From NCBI RefSeq assembly GCF_012034175.1, contig NZ_JAATEJ010000021.1, forward strand, positions 108,605 to 172,604: 64,000 bases of DNA. Reading direction: 5' to 3'. A model generated the notes under the pieces. That model did no database searches. It was not told where the DNA came from and worked only from the letters and a program-made list of their open reading frames with translations. A program made the translations under genes and the position numbers. Within the stretch, counting starts at the first letter, position 1; each line of letters opens with the position of its first letter. This DNA is from Actinacidiphila epipremni (GTDB lineage: Bacteria > Actinomycetota > Actinomycetes > Streptomycetales > Streptomycetaceae). This document shows positions 52,513-63,395 of the stretch, in pieces.

Positions 52513-55500
52513 ATGAGGTGGGGAGAAGTGCGTCGTCGTGCGCGGCGCCGGGTTCTGGGAGCCGCGGCGGTCACGGCGTCAGTGGCCGTCGTGGCGGCTG
52601 TGCTGCCGGCGCTGGGCGGCGGTTCCTCGGTGGCGCATGCGGATACTGCCGGTGGGCCCGGGGTATCGAAGCCGAAGTCGGCGGAGCAGGCGGCGGCCGT
52701 GCAGGCCGCGGCGTCCGGGGACCCGGTGGAGGTCGTCGGAGACCGGACGGAGTATTCGACGACGTATGCCGAGCCGGACGGCATGTCGTTCCGGTTGGAC
52801 CAGTCGGTGGTTCCGGTGCGGGTGCATCGTGCGGATGGTTCGTGGGTGGCACCGGATCCGACGCTGGAAGTGCGGCCGGACGGTAGCGTCGGGCCGAGGG
52901 CTGCGGTGGTGGACCTGGCGTTCTCCGGCGGCGGTGAGGGCGCGGGGCTGGTGAAGGTGACCCGGGACGGCAAGTGGCTGTCGCTGGGCTGGCCGGGAAG
53001 TCTGCCGAAACCGGTGCTGGACGGGGCTACCGCCAGCTACCCGGATGTCCTTGACGGGGTCGACCTGCGGATGACCGCGTCGGCCGAGGGGTTCAGCGAA
53101 CTGCTGGTGGTCAAGACCCCGCAGGCAGCTGCAAATCCGCAGCTGCAAAGGATCGAGTTCGCGCTCCAGTCGGAAGGCGTGACGGTCGGGCCGTCCGGCG
53201 GTGGCGGGATGACAGCGGTCGATACCGAAGGCCGCCCCGTGTTCTCGGCGCCTGCGGCGTTGATGTGGGACTCGCGCGGTGACGATGTCGCGGGCGACCC
53301 GGTGGGGGCTTCCGGGGACGCATCTGCTGCAACTGGCTCCAGCAGCGCTCCGAGGAGTGATGCGGCCCGGGGAGCAAGTAGCGCGGCGGACGACCCGTCC
53401 AGTGGCCCGGGCGACGGCGACGCCTCGGCTGTACTGCCGGTTGAGGTCACCGCCGCCTCCTTGGCGGTGACGCCGGACCCGGAACTGCTGGCGAACCCGG
53501 ACAGCGGCGCGTACCCCCTCTACATCGATCCGTCCGTCGGATTGGCCCAGTCCGCGCGCACGCAGCTGCGGTCGGACGGCTACACGAACTACAACTGGGG
53601 CAACGGCAGCAACAACGAGGGCGAGGGCATGGGCCACTGCTCCTCGTACGCCGGCTACTACTGCGGCCCCGGCTACACCGAGCGGCTGTACTACCAGTTC
53701 TCGCCCAGCCAGCTGACGGGCAAGAAGGTCCTGGACGCGACGTTCCGGGACACCGAGTCCTGGTCGTTCACCTGCGACGCGAAGCAGGTGGACCTGGAAC
53801 GCACCGGCAATATCACCTCCGCCACTTCGTGGTCGACGCGCCCGAACAACCTGGGCGTCGTGGCCACCCGCACGGTCGCGGCCGGCCGCGGCAGCGAGTG
53901 CAGCCCCTCCCAGCCCGCCGCGCCGATCGAGTTCCACGACGCGCGGCTGACCACTCAGGTCGCGGACCTCGCGGCGGGCAAGTTCTCCCAGCTGACGCTG
54001 CTGCTCCTCGCACACGACGAGTCCGACACATCGGCGTGGAAGCGGTTCCGCAACGACGCGGTGCTGTCGGTGACGTATGTCGGTCTGCCGGCTGTCCCGA
54101 CGAACTACGGACTCGTTGCCGGCACCGGGGTCGGCTGCGAATCCGATTGGACCGACCCGCAGATCGTGGGTGACACGACGCCGTCGATGACGGCGAAGAC
54201 GGCGACGCAGTCGGGCGGTGCTTCGGGTGCGAGCCTGCGGATCTACTTCTACGTCGAGCACCAGGCTGCCGACAAGTCGTGGGCCATGGTCACCGAGCCG
54301 GTCCGGCCGTCGAGCGGCTATATCGGCAGCGGCGTGACGGAGACGGACCCGACACCGGTCACTTTGAAGGACGGCGATCTGTACCGGCTGGCCGTCTACA
54401 CCCGTTCGTACTACAACAATGGCGCGAACTACATTCAGTCGAACAGCAACCTGTCCACGACCGGATGGTGTTATTTCCGTGTCGACACCACCGCGCCGAA
54501 GCCGCCGGTGATCACTGGGGGCGGCCCGTATTCGGAATGTCTGCCGGACGTGTGCGCCGCAGCGGGTGGCCCAGGCATCCCTGGACAGTTCACCTTCGGC
54601 CCGGCCAGCGGTGACGTGAATATCTCATACCAATACAAACTGGTCTCTGATAAGCAGTGGTCGGCCGAGATCGCCGGCGCCACCGTTCAGAAGACCATCA
54701 CCCCGCAGCTCGCCGGTACCCAGCAGTTGCTGGTGCGGGCGAAGGACGGTGCGGGCTGGGGGCAATCGGCTCCCTTCCTGTTCAACGTCAAGGAGGGACA
54801 GGGCCCGGTCGGCCAATGGCACTTCGACGACGGCGTCACCGACCCCACGGTGACGACCGTGGCCGATACGGCCACGGAAGGCATCCGACACAACGCGACG
54901 CGGTACACGGCAGGTTCCGGCTGGTCGATCTTCGGCCGGCGAGGCAATCCCGACCAGTCGCTGTGGCTGAACGACACCAGTGTCACTGCGAATCAAACGG
55001 GCTACGCAGCCACGGACACGCCCGTGGTGAACACCCAGGCGTCGTTCACGATCTCCGCCTGGGTCTGGCTCAGCGACGACACGCAGTTCCGGGCGGTACT
55101 GGCACAGCCGTCCAACGACACCTCGGGGTTCTCGCTGTACTACTCCCCGGGACTGCACCGGTGGGTGTTCTCGTGGAGCTGGAACGAGGGCACGACCCAC
55201 CAGGCGATGGGTGCCGGCACCAATGTCGGCCTGGTCGCGCCATTGAAGGTGTGGACGCACCTGACCGGCGTGTACGACCGTACGAACCAGACCCTTCTGC
55301 TGTACGTCAACGGCCGTCCCCAGGGCGCACCGGTACAACTGCCGGACACGGCCGTGGCCGGCGCCGCGAACGGCGCGTTGCAGTTCGGGCGCTCGGGCGG
55401 CGCCACTACCGGCACGTTCACCGACTACTGGCGCGGCCGGCTGGACGAGGTGTCCGTCTGGCAGCGCGCCCTCACCTCGGACGAGATCGCCCTCGACGAC

Positions 55501-56235
55501 GCCATGCAGGGCACCGACGGCACCCCGGCCGTGGAGATGGTGGCCGACTGGAACCCCGACGGCGCCACCGGGACCACCCTCGCGGACACCGTCAGCGGCT
55601 ACGGGCGCAACCTCGCCCTGACCGGTGGAGCGTCACTGGACGGCCAGGCGCTCGTCCTGGACGGCACCAGCGGCGCCGCCAAGGCCACCCCGGACGGTCC
55701 TTTGGTGGACGGCACCGGATCGTTCACGGCCACGACTCTGGCCGATCTCGACAGCGCGGCGCTGGCGAACAAACCGATCGGCTACACCGCCCAGCTCATC
55801 GGGCAACGCAGCACCACCGGCTCCTCGTGGGGCATCTGGTACCAGCTGACCAGTGTCGCGACCGAACCGGATCCGGACGGCGGGCCCGATCTCACGGTTC
55901 CGCACGGCAAGTGGTGGTTCGGCCGGCTGGGCAGCGACGGGGCCTTCGACGGTGTCGTCTCCGACGACCTCGCCGACTTGGGCAGCCCGGTACGGCTGAC
56001 GGGCACGTACGACGCCCCGTCCGGCACCGTCCACCTCTACGTGGGCGGCGTGGAAAACGGCGGCGACGGCATCCACTCCTATACCGCTGACGCGGGCTCG
56101 GGACTGTTCACGGTCGGCGAGGCCCAAGCCGCCGCCGATACCTCCTTCGCCCACTTCGCCCCCGGCAGGGTCACCGACGTGCGCCTGTGGTCCGGTGCGA
56201 TGAACAAGCAGCAGATCGACAGCCTCGACGGCTGA
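52513..56235 (+). CDS. Secreted LamG-domain protein paired with the RHS toxin
   Basis: A ~1240-aa exported protein. The N-terminus RRRARRRVLGAAAVTASVAVVAAVLPALGG...AHA is a Sec-type signal peptide with a cationic start. The N-terminal half carries a beta-rich extracellular region (e.g. AYPLYIDPSVGLAQSARTQLRSDGYTNYNWG and ERLYYQFSPSQLTGKKVLDATFRDTESWSFTC). Two LamG/concanavalin-like jelly rolls follow, at about 765-1000 and 1005-1240. Such proteins commonly precede SpvB/RHS toxins in streptomycetes, as here. ATG 52513 is used; ATG 52492 is seven codons earlier. A role in surface attachment or toxin display is inference. Confidence 0.85.
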   Translation: MRWGEVRRRARRRVLGAAAVTASVAVVAAVLPALGGGSSVAHADTAGGPGVSKPKSAEQAAAVQAAASGDPVEVVGDRTEYSTTYAEPDGMSFRLDQSVVPVRVHRADGSWVAPDPTLEVRPDGSVGPRAAVVDLAFSGGGEGAGLVKVTRDGKWLSLGWPGSLPKPVLDGATASYPDVLDGVDLRMTASAEGFSELLVVKTPQAAANPQLQRIEFALQSEGVTVGPSGGGGMTAVDTEGRPVFSAPAALMWDSRGDDVAGDPVGASGDASAATGSSSAPRSDAARGASSAADDPSSGPGDGDASAVLPVEVTAASLAVTPDPELLANPDSGAYPLYIDPSVGLAQSARTQLRSDGYTNYNWGNGSNNEGEGMGHCSSYAGYYCGPGYTERLYYQFSPSQLTGKKVLDATFRDTESWSFTCDAKQVDLERTGNITSATSWSTRPNNLGVVATRTVAAGRGSECSPSQPAAPIEFHDARLTTQVADLAAGKFSQLTLLLLAHDESDTSAWKRFRNDAVLSVTYVGLPAVPTNYGLVAGTGVGCESDWTDPQIVGDTTPSMTAKTATQSGGASGASLRIYFYVEHQAADKSWAMVTEPVRPSSGYIGSGVTETDPTPVTLKDGDLYRLAVYTRSYYNNGANYIQSNSNLSTTGWCYFRVDTTAPKPPVITGGGPYSECLPDVCAAAGGPGIPGQFTFGPASGDVNISYQYKLVSDKQWSAEIAGATVQKTITPQLAGTQQLLVRAKDGAGWGQSAPFLFNVKEGQGPVGQWHFDDGVTDPTVTTVADTATEGIRHNATRYTAGSGWSIFGRRGNPDQSLWLNDTSVTANQTGYAATDTPVVNTQASFTISAWVWLSDDTQFRAVLAQPSNDTSGFSLYYSPGLHRWVFSWSWNEGTTHQAMGAGTNVGLVAPLKVWTHLTGVYDRTNQTLLLYVNGRPQGAPVQLPDTAVAGAANGALQFGRSGGATTGTFTDYWRGRLDEVSVWQRALTSDEIALDDAMQGTDGTPAVEMVADWNPDGATGTTLADTVSGYGRNLALTGGASLDGQALVLDGTSGAAKATPDGPLVDGTGSFTATTLADLDSAALANKPIGYTAQLIGQRSTTGSSWGIWYQLTSVATEPDPDGGPDLTVPHGKWWFGRLGSDGAFDGVVSDDLADLGSPVRLTGTYDAPSGTVHLYVGGVENGGDGIHSYTADAGSGLFTVGEAQAAADTSFAHFAPGRVTDVRLWSGAMNKQQIDSLDG

Positions 56236-56352
56236 CTCCCGGCGGGGTGGGCGCGCACCGAACCGTGGTGTGCGCCCGCCCACCACGCACTACCCATGAG
56301 TTCCGCACGGGTTTGTCCCCGTGCCTTCAACCGACCGCTGGGAGGACCAGTC

Positions 56353-59300
56353 GTGAGTGCCCGTAGGGGAGCCAACTGGATGACGGACACCTTCGTCCGC
56401 GGCATTCTGTTCCCGCGGAAGAAGGCCGTTCGGCCTGTGCGTCGGCGCCGTCTTCCGGCGGCTGTCGCCATTGTGGTGACCCTTGCTGTCGCGGTGCCGA
56501 CCGGCGCCACTGTGACACCGGCCGTGGCCGCCTCCCACGGGCTCGGGAAACCTTCCCTGCCCGCAGCGCACTCCGACCGCGTCGACCCGGTGCGCGGGCT
56601 CGGCGCCACGGCCGAGCGTCGGCATGTCGCTGAATTGCGGGCCGCCAACACCGCACAGGCCAAGACAGCGCGTGCCGAGCAGAAAGCCGCCTGGCCTGCG
56701 GCCGCCGACGCCACAGGCGCGCTGACCACCGGGCAGGCGCTGCACCTGGAGGCCGGGGGGCTTCCCGTCACCATCGAACGCACCACGACCCACCCGGCGT
56801 CCGGGCAGATGCGGCTGCACGTCGTAGGCCAGGCCCAGGCGCAGGCGGCGGGCGTGGACGGTGTGCTGCTGTCCGCCACCGCGGACGGGACGGGTACCGC
56901 CCGGGTGAGCGTGAACTACGCATCGTTCGCGTCCGCCTACGGGGGCGGCTGGGCCGGCCGGCTGCGACTCGTACAGCTGCCTGCCTGCGCGCTGACCACA
57001 CCGGCCCGGCCCGCATGCCGCACACAGACCCCGCTGAAGTCGAGCAACGACCCGGTCAGGCAAACCGTTACCGCCGAAGTAGCGCTGAACTCCGCATCCG
57101 CCACCTCTGCGGTCGCAGGCCCCGCCACGGTGATGGCCGTCGCAGCCGGTGCGGGGGAGGCCGCCTCGGGCGGCGGCAACTACTCCGCGTCGCCGCTCTC
57201 GCCGTCGTTCACCTGGGCGGCGGGCAACAGTTCGGGGTCTTTCACCTGGTCCTACCCGATGACCACCCCGCCGGCGGCGGCCGGCCCCGCCCCCGACCTG
57301 TCCTTGACCTACGACTCGGGGAGCATCGACGGCCGCACCGCATCGACGAACAACCAGGGCAGTCAGGTCGGTGAGGGCTTCGATCTGAGCACATCCTCGT
57401 ACGTGGAGCGCTCGTACGCCTCCTGCGACGACGACGGCGAGACCGGTAAGTACGACGAGTGCTGGAAGTACGACAACGCTTCCCTGGTGCTGAACGGCAA
57501 GTCGACGGAGCTGGTCAAGGACGACGCGACCGGGACCTGGCGGCTGAAGGACGACGACGCCTCCACCGTCACCCACTCCACCGGCGCTGCCAACGGCGAC
57601 GAGGGCGACTCGGGTGTCGACGGGGCGGGTGAGTACTGGACGGTGACCACCGGCGACGGCACCCGGTACGTGTTCGGGCTGAACAAGCTGCCCGGCGCAG
57701 GGACCGAGCGCACCAACTCGGTGTGGACGACGCCGGTGTTCGGCAACAACGCCGGCGAACCCGGTTACGCAGACGGCACCGCCTTCTCCGGGCGGTCGCT
57801 CACCCAGGCCTGGCGGTGGAACCTGGACTACGTGGTGGACCTGCACGGGAACGCCATGACGTACTGGTACACGCCGGAGACCAACTCCTACGGCAAGAAC
57901 GGCGCGACCACGGGGACGGCCACGTACACCCGTGGCGGCTACCTCGACCACATCCTGTACGGACAGCGTTCCGACGCCTTGTTCACCGGCACCGCCTCGG
58001 ACAAGGTGCAGTTCACCTATTCGGAGCGGTGCACGGCGTCGGACTGCTCGTCGCTGACGAAGGACACGGCGCCGAACTGGCCGGACGTGCCCTTCGACTC
58101 GATCTGCGCGAGCGGCGCCACCTGCCATGCCGTCAGTCCGACGTTCTTCACGCGTAAGCGCCTGACAAAGGTCGAGACGTTCGCATGGAACGCCGCGGCG
58201 AGCCCGGCCGCCTACGCCCCCGCCGACGCCTACGCGTTCGACCAGCAATACCTCGACCCCGGCGACATCGGCAACAGCACCGACCAGACCCTGGTGCTCA
58301 GCACCATCCGCCACATCGGTGAGAACGGTGGCACCCTCGCCCTGGACCCGGTGACGTTCCAGTACCAGATGCGGCCGAACCGCGTGGACGCGCCGACCGA
58401 TGACGTGCTGCCGTTGAACCGGCCGCGGATCGCCTCGGTGACCTCGGAGACCGGCTCCATCACCACCGTGACGTTGTCGAACCCGGAGTGTGTGCGCGGG
58501 AGCAGCATGCCGGCGGCCGAGGACGACGACACCACGAGCTGCTATCCGGTGTACTGGCACGTCAACGGTGCCGACGAGGCGACGCTGGACTGGTTCCACA
58601 AGTACCGGGTCACGGCGGTGGAGGTCGCCGACCCGACCGGCCACGGCGAGAGCATGGAGACCACCTACGCCTACTCCGGGCCGGCCTGGCACTACAACGA
58701 CGACCCCTTCACCCCGGCCAAGGAGCGCACCTGGTCGCAGTGGCGCGGCTACCACACGGTGACCACGACCACCGGCTCGGCGGCGGGCACGCAGTCGAAG
58801 ACCACGACGGTGTACCTGCAGGGCATGGACGGCGACAGGCAGAAGAACGGCACCACCCGCTCGGTGTCCGCCGCCGGCATCGGGTTCACCGGCTTGAGCG
58901 TGCCCGGTGTGACCGACAGCGACCAGTACCAGGGCTTCACCCGCGAGGAGATCACCTACAACGGGACCACGCCGGTCTCCGTCACGGTCAGCGACCCGTA
59001 CTCGGCCAGGACCGCCTCACAGCAGAAGTCGTACGCCGACGTCGACGCGTACTACGTCCGCACCGCCAGAACCCAGACCTCCACCTACCTGACCGCGTCC
59101 GGCGGTTGGCGGACCGGCAGCTACAGCACCACCTACGACGGCTACGGCATGGCCGTCGAGCTCGACGACGCCGGCCAGGTCGGCGTGAGCGGCGACGAGT
59201 CCTGCACCCGCACCTGGTACGCCCGCAACACCGCCATCGGCGTCACCGCCCTGGTCTCCCGCACCCGCGCGACCTCCCGTGCCTGCTCCACCACCGAAAC

Positions 59301-62300
59301 CGACCTGAACCTGCCCACCACCAGCGCGACCCGCGGCGACGTCCTGTCCGACACCGCGACCGTCTACGACAACACGAGCGCCACCACCTGGACGCCGGCG
59401 CAGACCCCCACACTCGGCGAGGCCACCTGGACCGGCCGCGCCGCCGCCTACCCGGCCACCGCCACCAATGGCGAGCGCAACCCCACCACGTGGCAGACCC
59501 TGACCAAGACGACGTACGACGACACCACGGCGAAGCTCGGCCGGGTCCTGTCGACCACCGACGCCGCCGGGAACAGCACCAAGACGGCATACGTACCCGC
59601 CGCCACGGGACCGGCGACCCGGGTACAGGTCACCAACGCGAAATCCCAGATCACCTACACCTACCTGGACTTCGCCCGCGGCAGCACCCTCAAGGCGTAC
59701 GACGTCAACGGCAGGATCACCGAGTCGGCGTACGACCCGCTGGGACGGGTGACCAGCCTATGGCTGCCCAACCAGTCCCGCGTCGACGGCTACGGCGCCA
59801 ACTCCACCTACAGCTACCACCTCAGCAGCACCGCACCGTCCTACGTGGCCACCTCGAGCATCATCGCAGAGGGGTCCTACAACACCAGCTACCAGATCTA
59901 CGACTCGCTGCTGCGCCCCTTGCAGACGCAAACGCCCACGCCCAACGGGGGGCGGCTGCTGAGCGACACCCGCTACGACGGGCGGGGCCTGGTCTCCGAG
60001 TCCTACTCCGACGTCTTCGACTCCACGACCACGCCCGACGGCACCTACACGCGGGCGGAGTCCGGGCGCGCGCCGAAGCAGACCGACACGGTCTTCGACG
60101 GCGCCGGCCGCCCCACCACGTCCCGCTTCCTCATCTACGGCGTGCAGAAGTGGAGCACCACCACCTCCTACACCGGTGACTCCACCGCGACCAGCGCACC
60201 GGACGGCGGCAGCGCCACCCGCACCATCACCGACGTCTTCGGCCGCACCGTCGAGCAGCGCGAATACGCCGGCACCACCCCCGCCGACACCGACTACGGG
60301 TCCGGTGTCGGTATCCCATACACCACGACGGACTTCACCTACACGCGCGACGGCAAGCAGAAGACGGTGACCGGCCCGGACACCACGTGGTCGTACACCT
60401 ACGACCTGTTCGGCCGACAGGTCTCGGCGACCGATCCCGACAAGGGAACCACCAACACCAGCTACACCGCCCTCGACCAGATCGACACGACCACCGACGC
60501 CCGCAACACCACCCTGCTGTACGACTACGACGTCCTCGGCCGCAAGACCGACCTGTGGCAGACCTCGCGCACCGACGCGAACAAGCTCGGCCTCTGGACC
60601 TACGACGGCGTGCTCAAGGGCCAACTGGACTCCTCGACCAGCTACGTCGGCGGCACCACCGGGACGGCCTACACCGAGAAGGTCACCGCTTTCGACACCA
60701 TGAGCCGGCCCACGAAGACCGAGCTCGACCTGCCGGCCACCGACCCGCTGGTCACCTCCGGAGCCGTGGCCGCGAAGCTCGTCACGTCGACCGCGTACAA
60801 CAAGGACGGCACGCAGCAGTTCGTCGACGATCCGGCAGCAGGCGGCCTGCCCTCCGAGGACGTGGTCACCCACCACAACACCCTCGGCCTGCCCACCGAC
60901 GTCCAAGGCGCCAGCGGCTACCTGCTGTCCGCCACCTACACCAACCTCAGCCAACCCCAGCAGCTCACCCTCGGCACATCCCCCAGCGAAGGCGTCCTCA
61001 AGGCGTACGTCACCAACACCTGGGAAGAGGGCACCGACCGGCTCCTGGCATCCGTGGTCACCGACCAGACCCACCCCTACCAGGACCAGAACCTCAGCTA
61101 CGGCTACGACACCGCCGGCAACGTCACCCACACCTTCGACCCCACCACCCTCGGCGGCACCGCACAGGCCGACAACGAGTGCTACACCTACGACGGCCAC
61201 CAGCGCCTGACCGACGCCTGGACCCCCACCACCCCGGACTGCTCCACCACCGGCCGCACCACCGGCAACCTCGGCGGAGCCAGCCCCTACTGGACCTCGT
61301 ACACCTACAACGACGCCGGCCTGCGCACCACCCAGACCGACCACACCCCCGCCACCAGCACCCTGACCACCTACTGCTACGACCCGGCCCGCCCCCACGC
61401 CCTGACCTCCGTACTGACCGCCGCAGCCACCTGCACCGGGACGCCGGCCGCCTACGCCTACGACCCGGACGGCAACACCACCACCCGGCCTGACGGCACC
61501 GACACCCAGACCCTCACCTGGACATCCCAGGGCCAGCTCGACACCCTCACCGAGAAAACCAGCACAGGCACGGTGACCGGCACCACCAGCCACGTCTACG
61601 ACGCCGACGGCAACCTCCTCATCCGCCGCGGCACCACCGACGACACCGTCCTCTACCTCGGCGACACGGAAGTCCACCTCGCCACCGGCACCACGCCCAA
61701 GTACTGGGCCCAGCGCTACTACGGCGCCGCCGGCGTCACCCTGGCCTTGCGCAGCAACCAGACCGGCACCAACACCCTCACCTGGCTCGCCGGCGACCAG
61801 CACGGCACCGGCACCCTCGCCATCGACGCCACTACCCAAGCCCTCACCAAGCGCTACACCACCCCCTTCGGCGCCCCCCGCGACGGCACCACAGGCACAT
61901 GGCCCGACGACAACGGCTTCCTCGGCAAACCCACCGACGGCACCACCGGCCTCACCTACATCGGCGCCCGCCAATACGATCCCACCACCGGCCGCTTCAT
62001 GAGCGTCGACCCCGTCCTCGACACCGGCGACAGCCAATCCCTCAACGGCTACACCTACGCCGACAACAACCCCGCCACCCTCAGCGACCCCTCCGGCCTA
62101 CGCCCCATCGGCGCAGGCAACGGCGGCTACGACAGCGACCAGTACAACGCATCCCACAACGCCTACTGGACGAACACCGCCAGCGGCGGCTGGACCTACA
62201 ACCAGGTCAGCCAGACAGAAGACAAAAAACACGTATTCGTAGGCGTCGTCTCCATCCCCACCTACGGGCCGAACGTCGTATACGGAGCGACCTTCAAAAA

Positions 62301-63393
62301 GCCGAAGAAGAAATCGAGCAACCCGGTCAAGAACTTCTTCGGCGGGGTGGCGGACTCGATCGTCGGCAGTATCCCCAGCCCGGCGGCGGCACTCGCTGAT
62401 GCTATGAATGAACTGTCTCTTGGGATGACCGGGGGACACGCCGGCAAGGCTGCACCAGATATGCCGATCTATCCGTTCGGCGACCCTGATTTCCTAGGTG
62501 TCGACGCGGACTCCAGTGCCTACAAGCTGGGAGAATTGACAGGACTGGCTGCTCAGATGTTGGCCGGGCCGGCTGGTGAGGAAAAAACAGGCGGAAGCCT
62601 GGTGTCGAAGCTCCTGAGCAAATTTCGCAGCGGTGGCTGCAGTTTCGATGGTGAGACGCCTGTTCTTCTCGCCGACGGGGAAAGCAGGCCGATCAGCCAG
62701 ATTCACCCCGGTGATAAAGTCGAAGCGGGTAGTGCCGAAAACGGCAGGCGGCAAGGCGGACGTACAGTCACCGCCACTTTCATCAACCACGACGACGACT
62801 TGATCGACCTCCAAATTGAAACCCCGTCCGGCCGGAGCGCCACCCTCCACACCACTGCGCAGCATCCATTTTGGGACGACACGGCCCACGCCTGGGCGCC
62901 TGCCGGCCAATTGACCCCCGGCCATGCCCTTGAAACGGCACAAAATTCCCATGCGCGTGTTGTTGCTGTTCATGTCATCGCCGGCGCCGCGGATATGTAT
63001 AACCTCAGCGTCGACCAGCTCCACACGTACTACGTGCTTGCTGCGGGAACCCCGGTCCTAGTGCACAATACCGGGGCTGGGCCGGCAGTTTGCTTCCGAG
63101 GTGCGAGGCCAGGGGATTCTCCGACCTTCGTTCCCCGTCCGAATGACTACAAGGTCGATCCCGCTACGGGGTTCGTCAAGGGCACGCATGGGCTATCTGT
63201 CTTCGACAACCCTGAAAGCGTCGCGGGCAAGGGGTTCGTGCCGCACGAGGTGGACATGGGAACTGTCCCCGATTCCCTTCGCATCATCCAGCGCGGTAAC
63301 GATCCGCGGCACTTCGAGATTGTGCCCGCTCCGGGTGCTAACCTTACGCCCCAGCAGTACACTGACGCGCTAGCTCAGATAAGGACCAGGTAG
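56353..63393 (+). CDS. RHS/YD-repeat polymorphic toxin with HINT domain and C-terminal toxin
   Basis: A 2346-aa exported protein. The signal peptide follows a basic start (VRPVRRRRLPAAVAIVVTLAVAVPTGA). An SpvB/RHS-type N-terminal region begins near residue 275 (TWSYPMTTPP...DLSLTYDSGSIDGR), and many YD repeats follow. The RHS core GLTYIGARQYDPTTGRFMSVDP is near residue 1866. A pretoxin HINT autoprotease starts at Cys2096 (CSFDGETPVLL), includes HTTAQHPFW and ends VLVHN at 2237-2241. The last ~107 residues (FRGARPGDSPTF ... THGLSVFDN ... HFEIVPAPGANLTPQQY) are the toxin, perhaps TreTu/ADP-ribosyltransferase-like. GTG 56353 follows GGAGGA; ATG 56380 is an alternative. Confidence 0.9.
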   Translation: MSARRGANWMTDTFVRGILFPRKKAVRPVRRRRLPAAVAIVVTLAVAVPTGATVTPAVAASHGLGKPSLPAAHSDRVDPVRGLGATAERRHVAELRAANTAQAKTARAEQKAAWPAAADATGALTTGQALHLEAGGLPVTIERTTTHPASGQMRLHVVGQAQAQAAGVDGVLLSATADGTGTARVSVNYASFASAYGGGWAGRLRLVQLPACALTTPARPACRTQTPLKSSNDPVRQTVTAEVALNSASATSAVAGPATVMAVAAGAGEAASGGGNYSASPLSPSFTWAAGNSSGSFTWSYPMTTPPAAAGPAPDLSLTYDSGSIDGRTASTNNQGSQVGEGFDLSTSSYVERSYASCDDDGETGKYDECWKYDNASLVLNGKSTELVKDDATGTWRLKDDDASTVTHSTGAANGDEGDSGVDGAGEYWTVTTGDGTRYVFGLNKLPGAGTERTNSVWTTPVFGNNAGEPGYADGTAFSGRSLTQAWRWNLDYVVDLHGNAMTYWYTPETNSYGKNGATTGTATYTRGGYLDHILYGQRSDALFTGTASDKVQFTYSERCTASDCSSLTKDTAPNWPDVPFDSICASGATCHAVSPTFFTRKRLTKVETFAWNAAASPAAYAPADAYAFDQQYLDPGDIGNSTDQTLVLSTIRHIGENGGTLALDPVTFQYQMRPNRVDAPTDDVLPLNRPRIASVTSETGSITTVTLSNPECVRGSSMPAAEDDDTTSCYPVYWHVNGADEATLDWFHKYRVTAVEVADPTGHGESMETTYAYSGPAWHYNDDPFTPAKERTWSQWRGYHTVTTTTGSAAGTQSKTTTVYLQGMDGDRQKNGTTRSVSAAGIGFTGLSVPGVTDSDQYQGFTREEITYNGTTPVSVTVSDPYSARTASQQKSYADVDAYYVRTARTQTSTYLTASGGWRTGSYSTTYDGYGMAVELDDAGQVGVSGDESCTRTWYARNTAIGVTALVSRTRATSRACSTTETDLNLPTTSATRGDVLSDTATVYDNTSATTWTPAQTPTLGEATWTGRAAAYPATATNGERNPTTWQTLTKTTYDDTTAKLGRVLSTTDAAGNSTKTAYVPAATGPATRVQVTNAKSQITYTYLDFARGSTLKAYDVNGRITESAYDPLGRVTSLWLPNQSRVDGYGANSTYSYHLSSTAPSYVATSSIIAEGSYNTSYQIYDSLLRPLQTQTPTPNGGRLLSDTRYDGRGLVSESYSDVFDSTTTPDGTYTRAESGRAPKQTDTVFDGAGRPTTSRFLIYGVQKWSTTTSYTGDSTATSAPDGGSATRTITDVFGRTVEQREYAGTTPADTDYGSGVGIPYTTTDFTYTRDGKQKTVTGPDTTWSYTYDLFGRQVSATDPDKGTTNTSYTALDQIDTTTDARNTTLLYDYDVLGRKTDLWQTSRTDANKLGLWTYDGVLKGQLDSSTSYVGGTTGTAYTEKVTAFDTMSRPTKTELDLPATDPLVTSGAVAAKLVTSTAYNKDGTQQFVDDPAAGGLPSEDVVTHHNTLGLPTDVQGASGYLLSATYTNLSQPQQLTLGTSPSEGVLKAYVTNTWEEGTDRLLASVVTDQTHPYQDQNLSYGYDTAGNVTHTFDPTTLGGTAQADNECYTYDGHQRLTDAWTPTTPDCSTTGRTTGNLGGASPYWTSYTYNDAGLRTTQTDHTPATSTLTTYCYDPARPHALTSVLTAAATCTGTPAAYAYDPDGNTTTRPDGTDTQTLTWTSQGQLDTLTEKTSTGTVTGTTSHVYDADGNLLIRRGTTDDTVLYLGDTEVHLATGTTPKYWAQRYYGAAGVTLALRSNQTGTNTLTWLAGDQHGTGTLAIDATTQALTKRYTTPFGAPRDGTTGTWPDDNGFLGKPTDGTTGLTYIGARQYDPTTGRFMSVDPVLDTGDSQSLNGYTYADNNPATLSDPSGLRPIGAGNGGYDSDQYNASHNAYWTNTASGGWTYNQVSQTEDKKHVFVGVVSIPTYGPNVVYGATFKKPKKKSSNPVKNFFGGVADSIVGSIPSPAAALADAMNELSLGMTGGHAGKAAPDMPIYPFGDPDFLGVDADSSAYKLGELTGLAAQMLAGPAGEEKTGGSLVSKLLSKFRSGGCSFDGETPVLLADGESRPISQIHPGDKVEAGSAENGRRQGGRTVTATFINHDDDLIDLQIETPSGRSATLHTTAQHPFWDDTAHAWAPAGQLTPGHALETAQNSHARVVAVHVIAGAADMYNLSVDQLHTYYVLAAGTPVLVHNTGAGPAVCFRGARPGDSPTFVPRPNDYKVDPATGFVKGTHGLSVFDNPESVAGKGFVPHEVDMGTVPDSLRIIQRGNDPRHFEIVPAPGANLTPQQYTDALAQIRTR

Positions 63394-63395
63394 GT

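Noticed and set aside
62638..63069. Intein inside the RHS protein
   Set aside because: The HINT fold is at the C-terminal end before a toxin-sized domain with no conserved extein continuing beyond it, which fits a pretoxin HINT autoprotease rather than a splicing intein.
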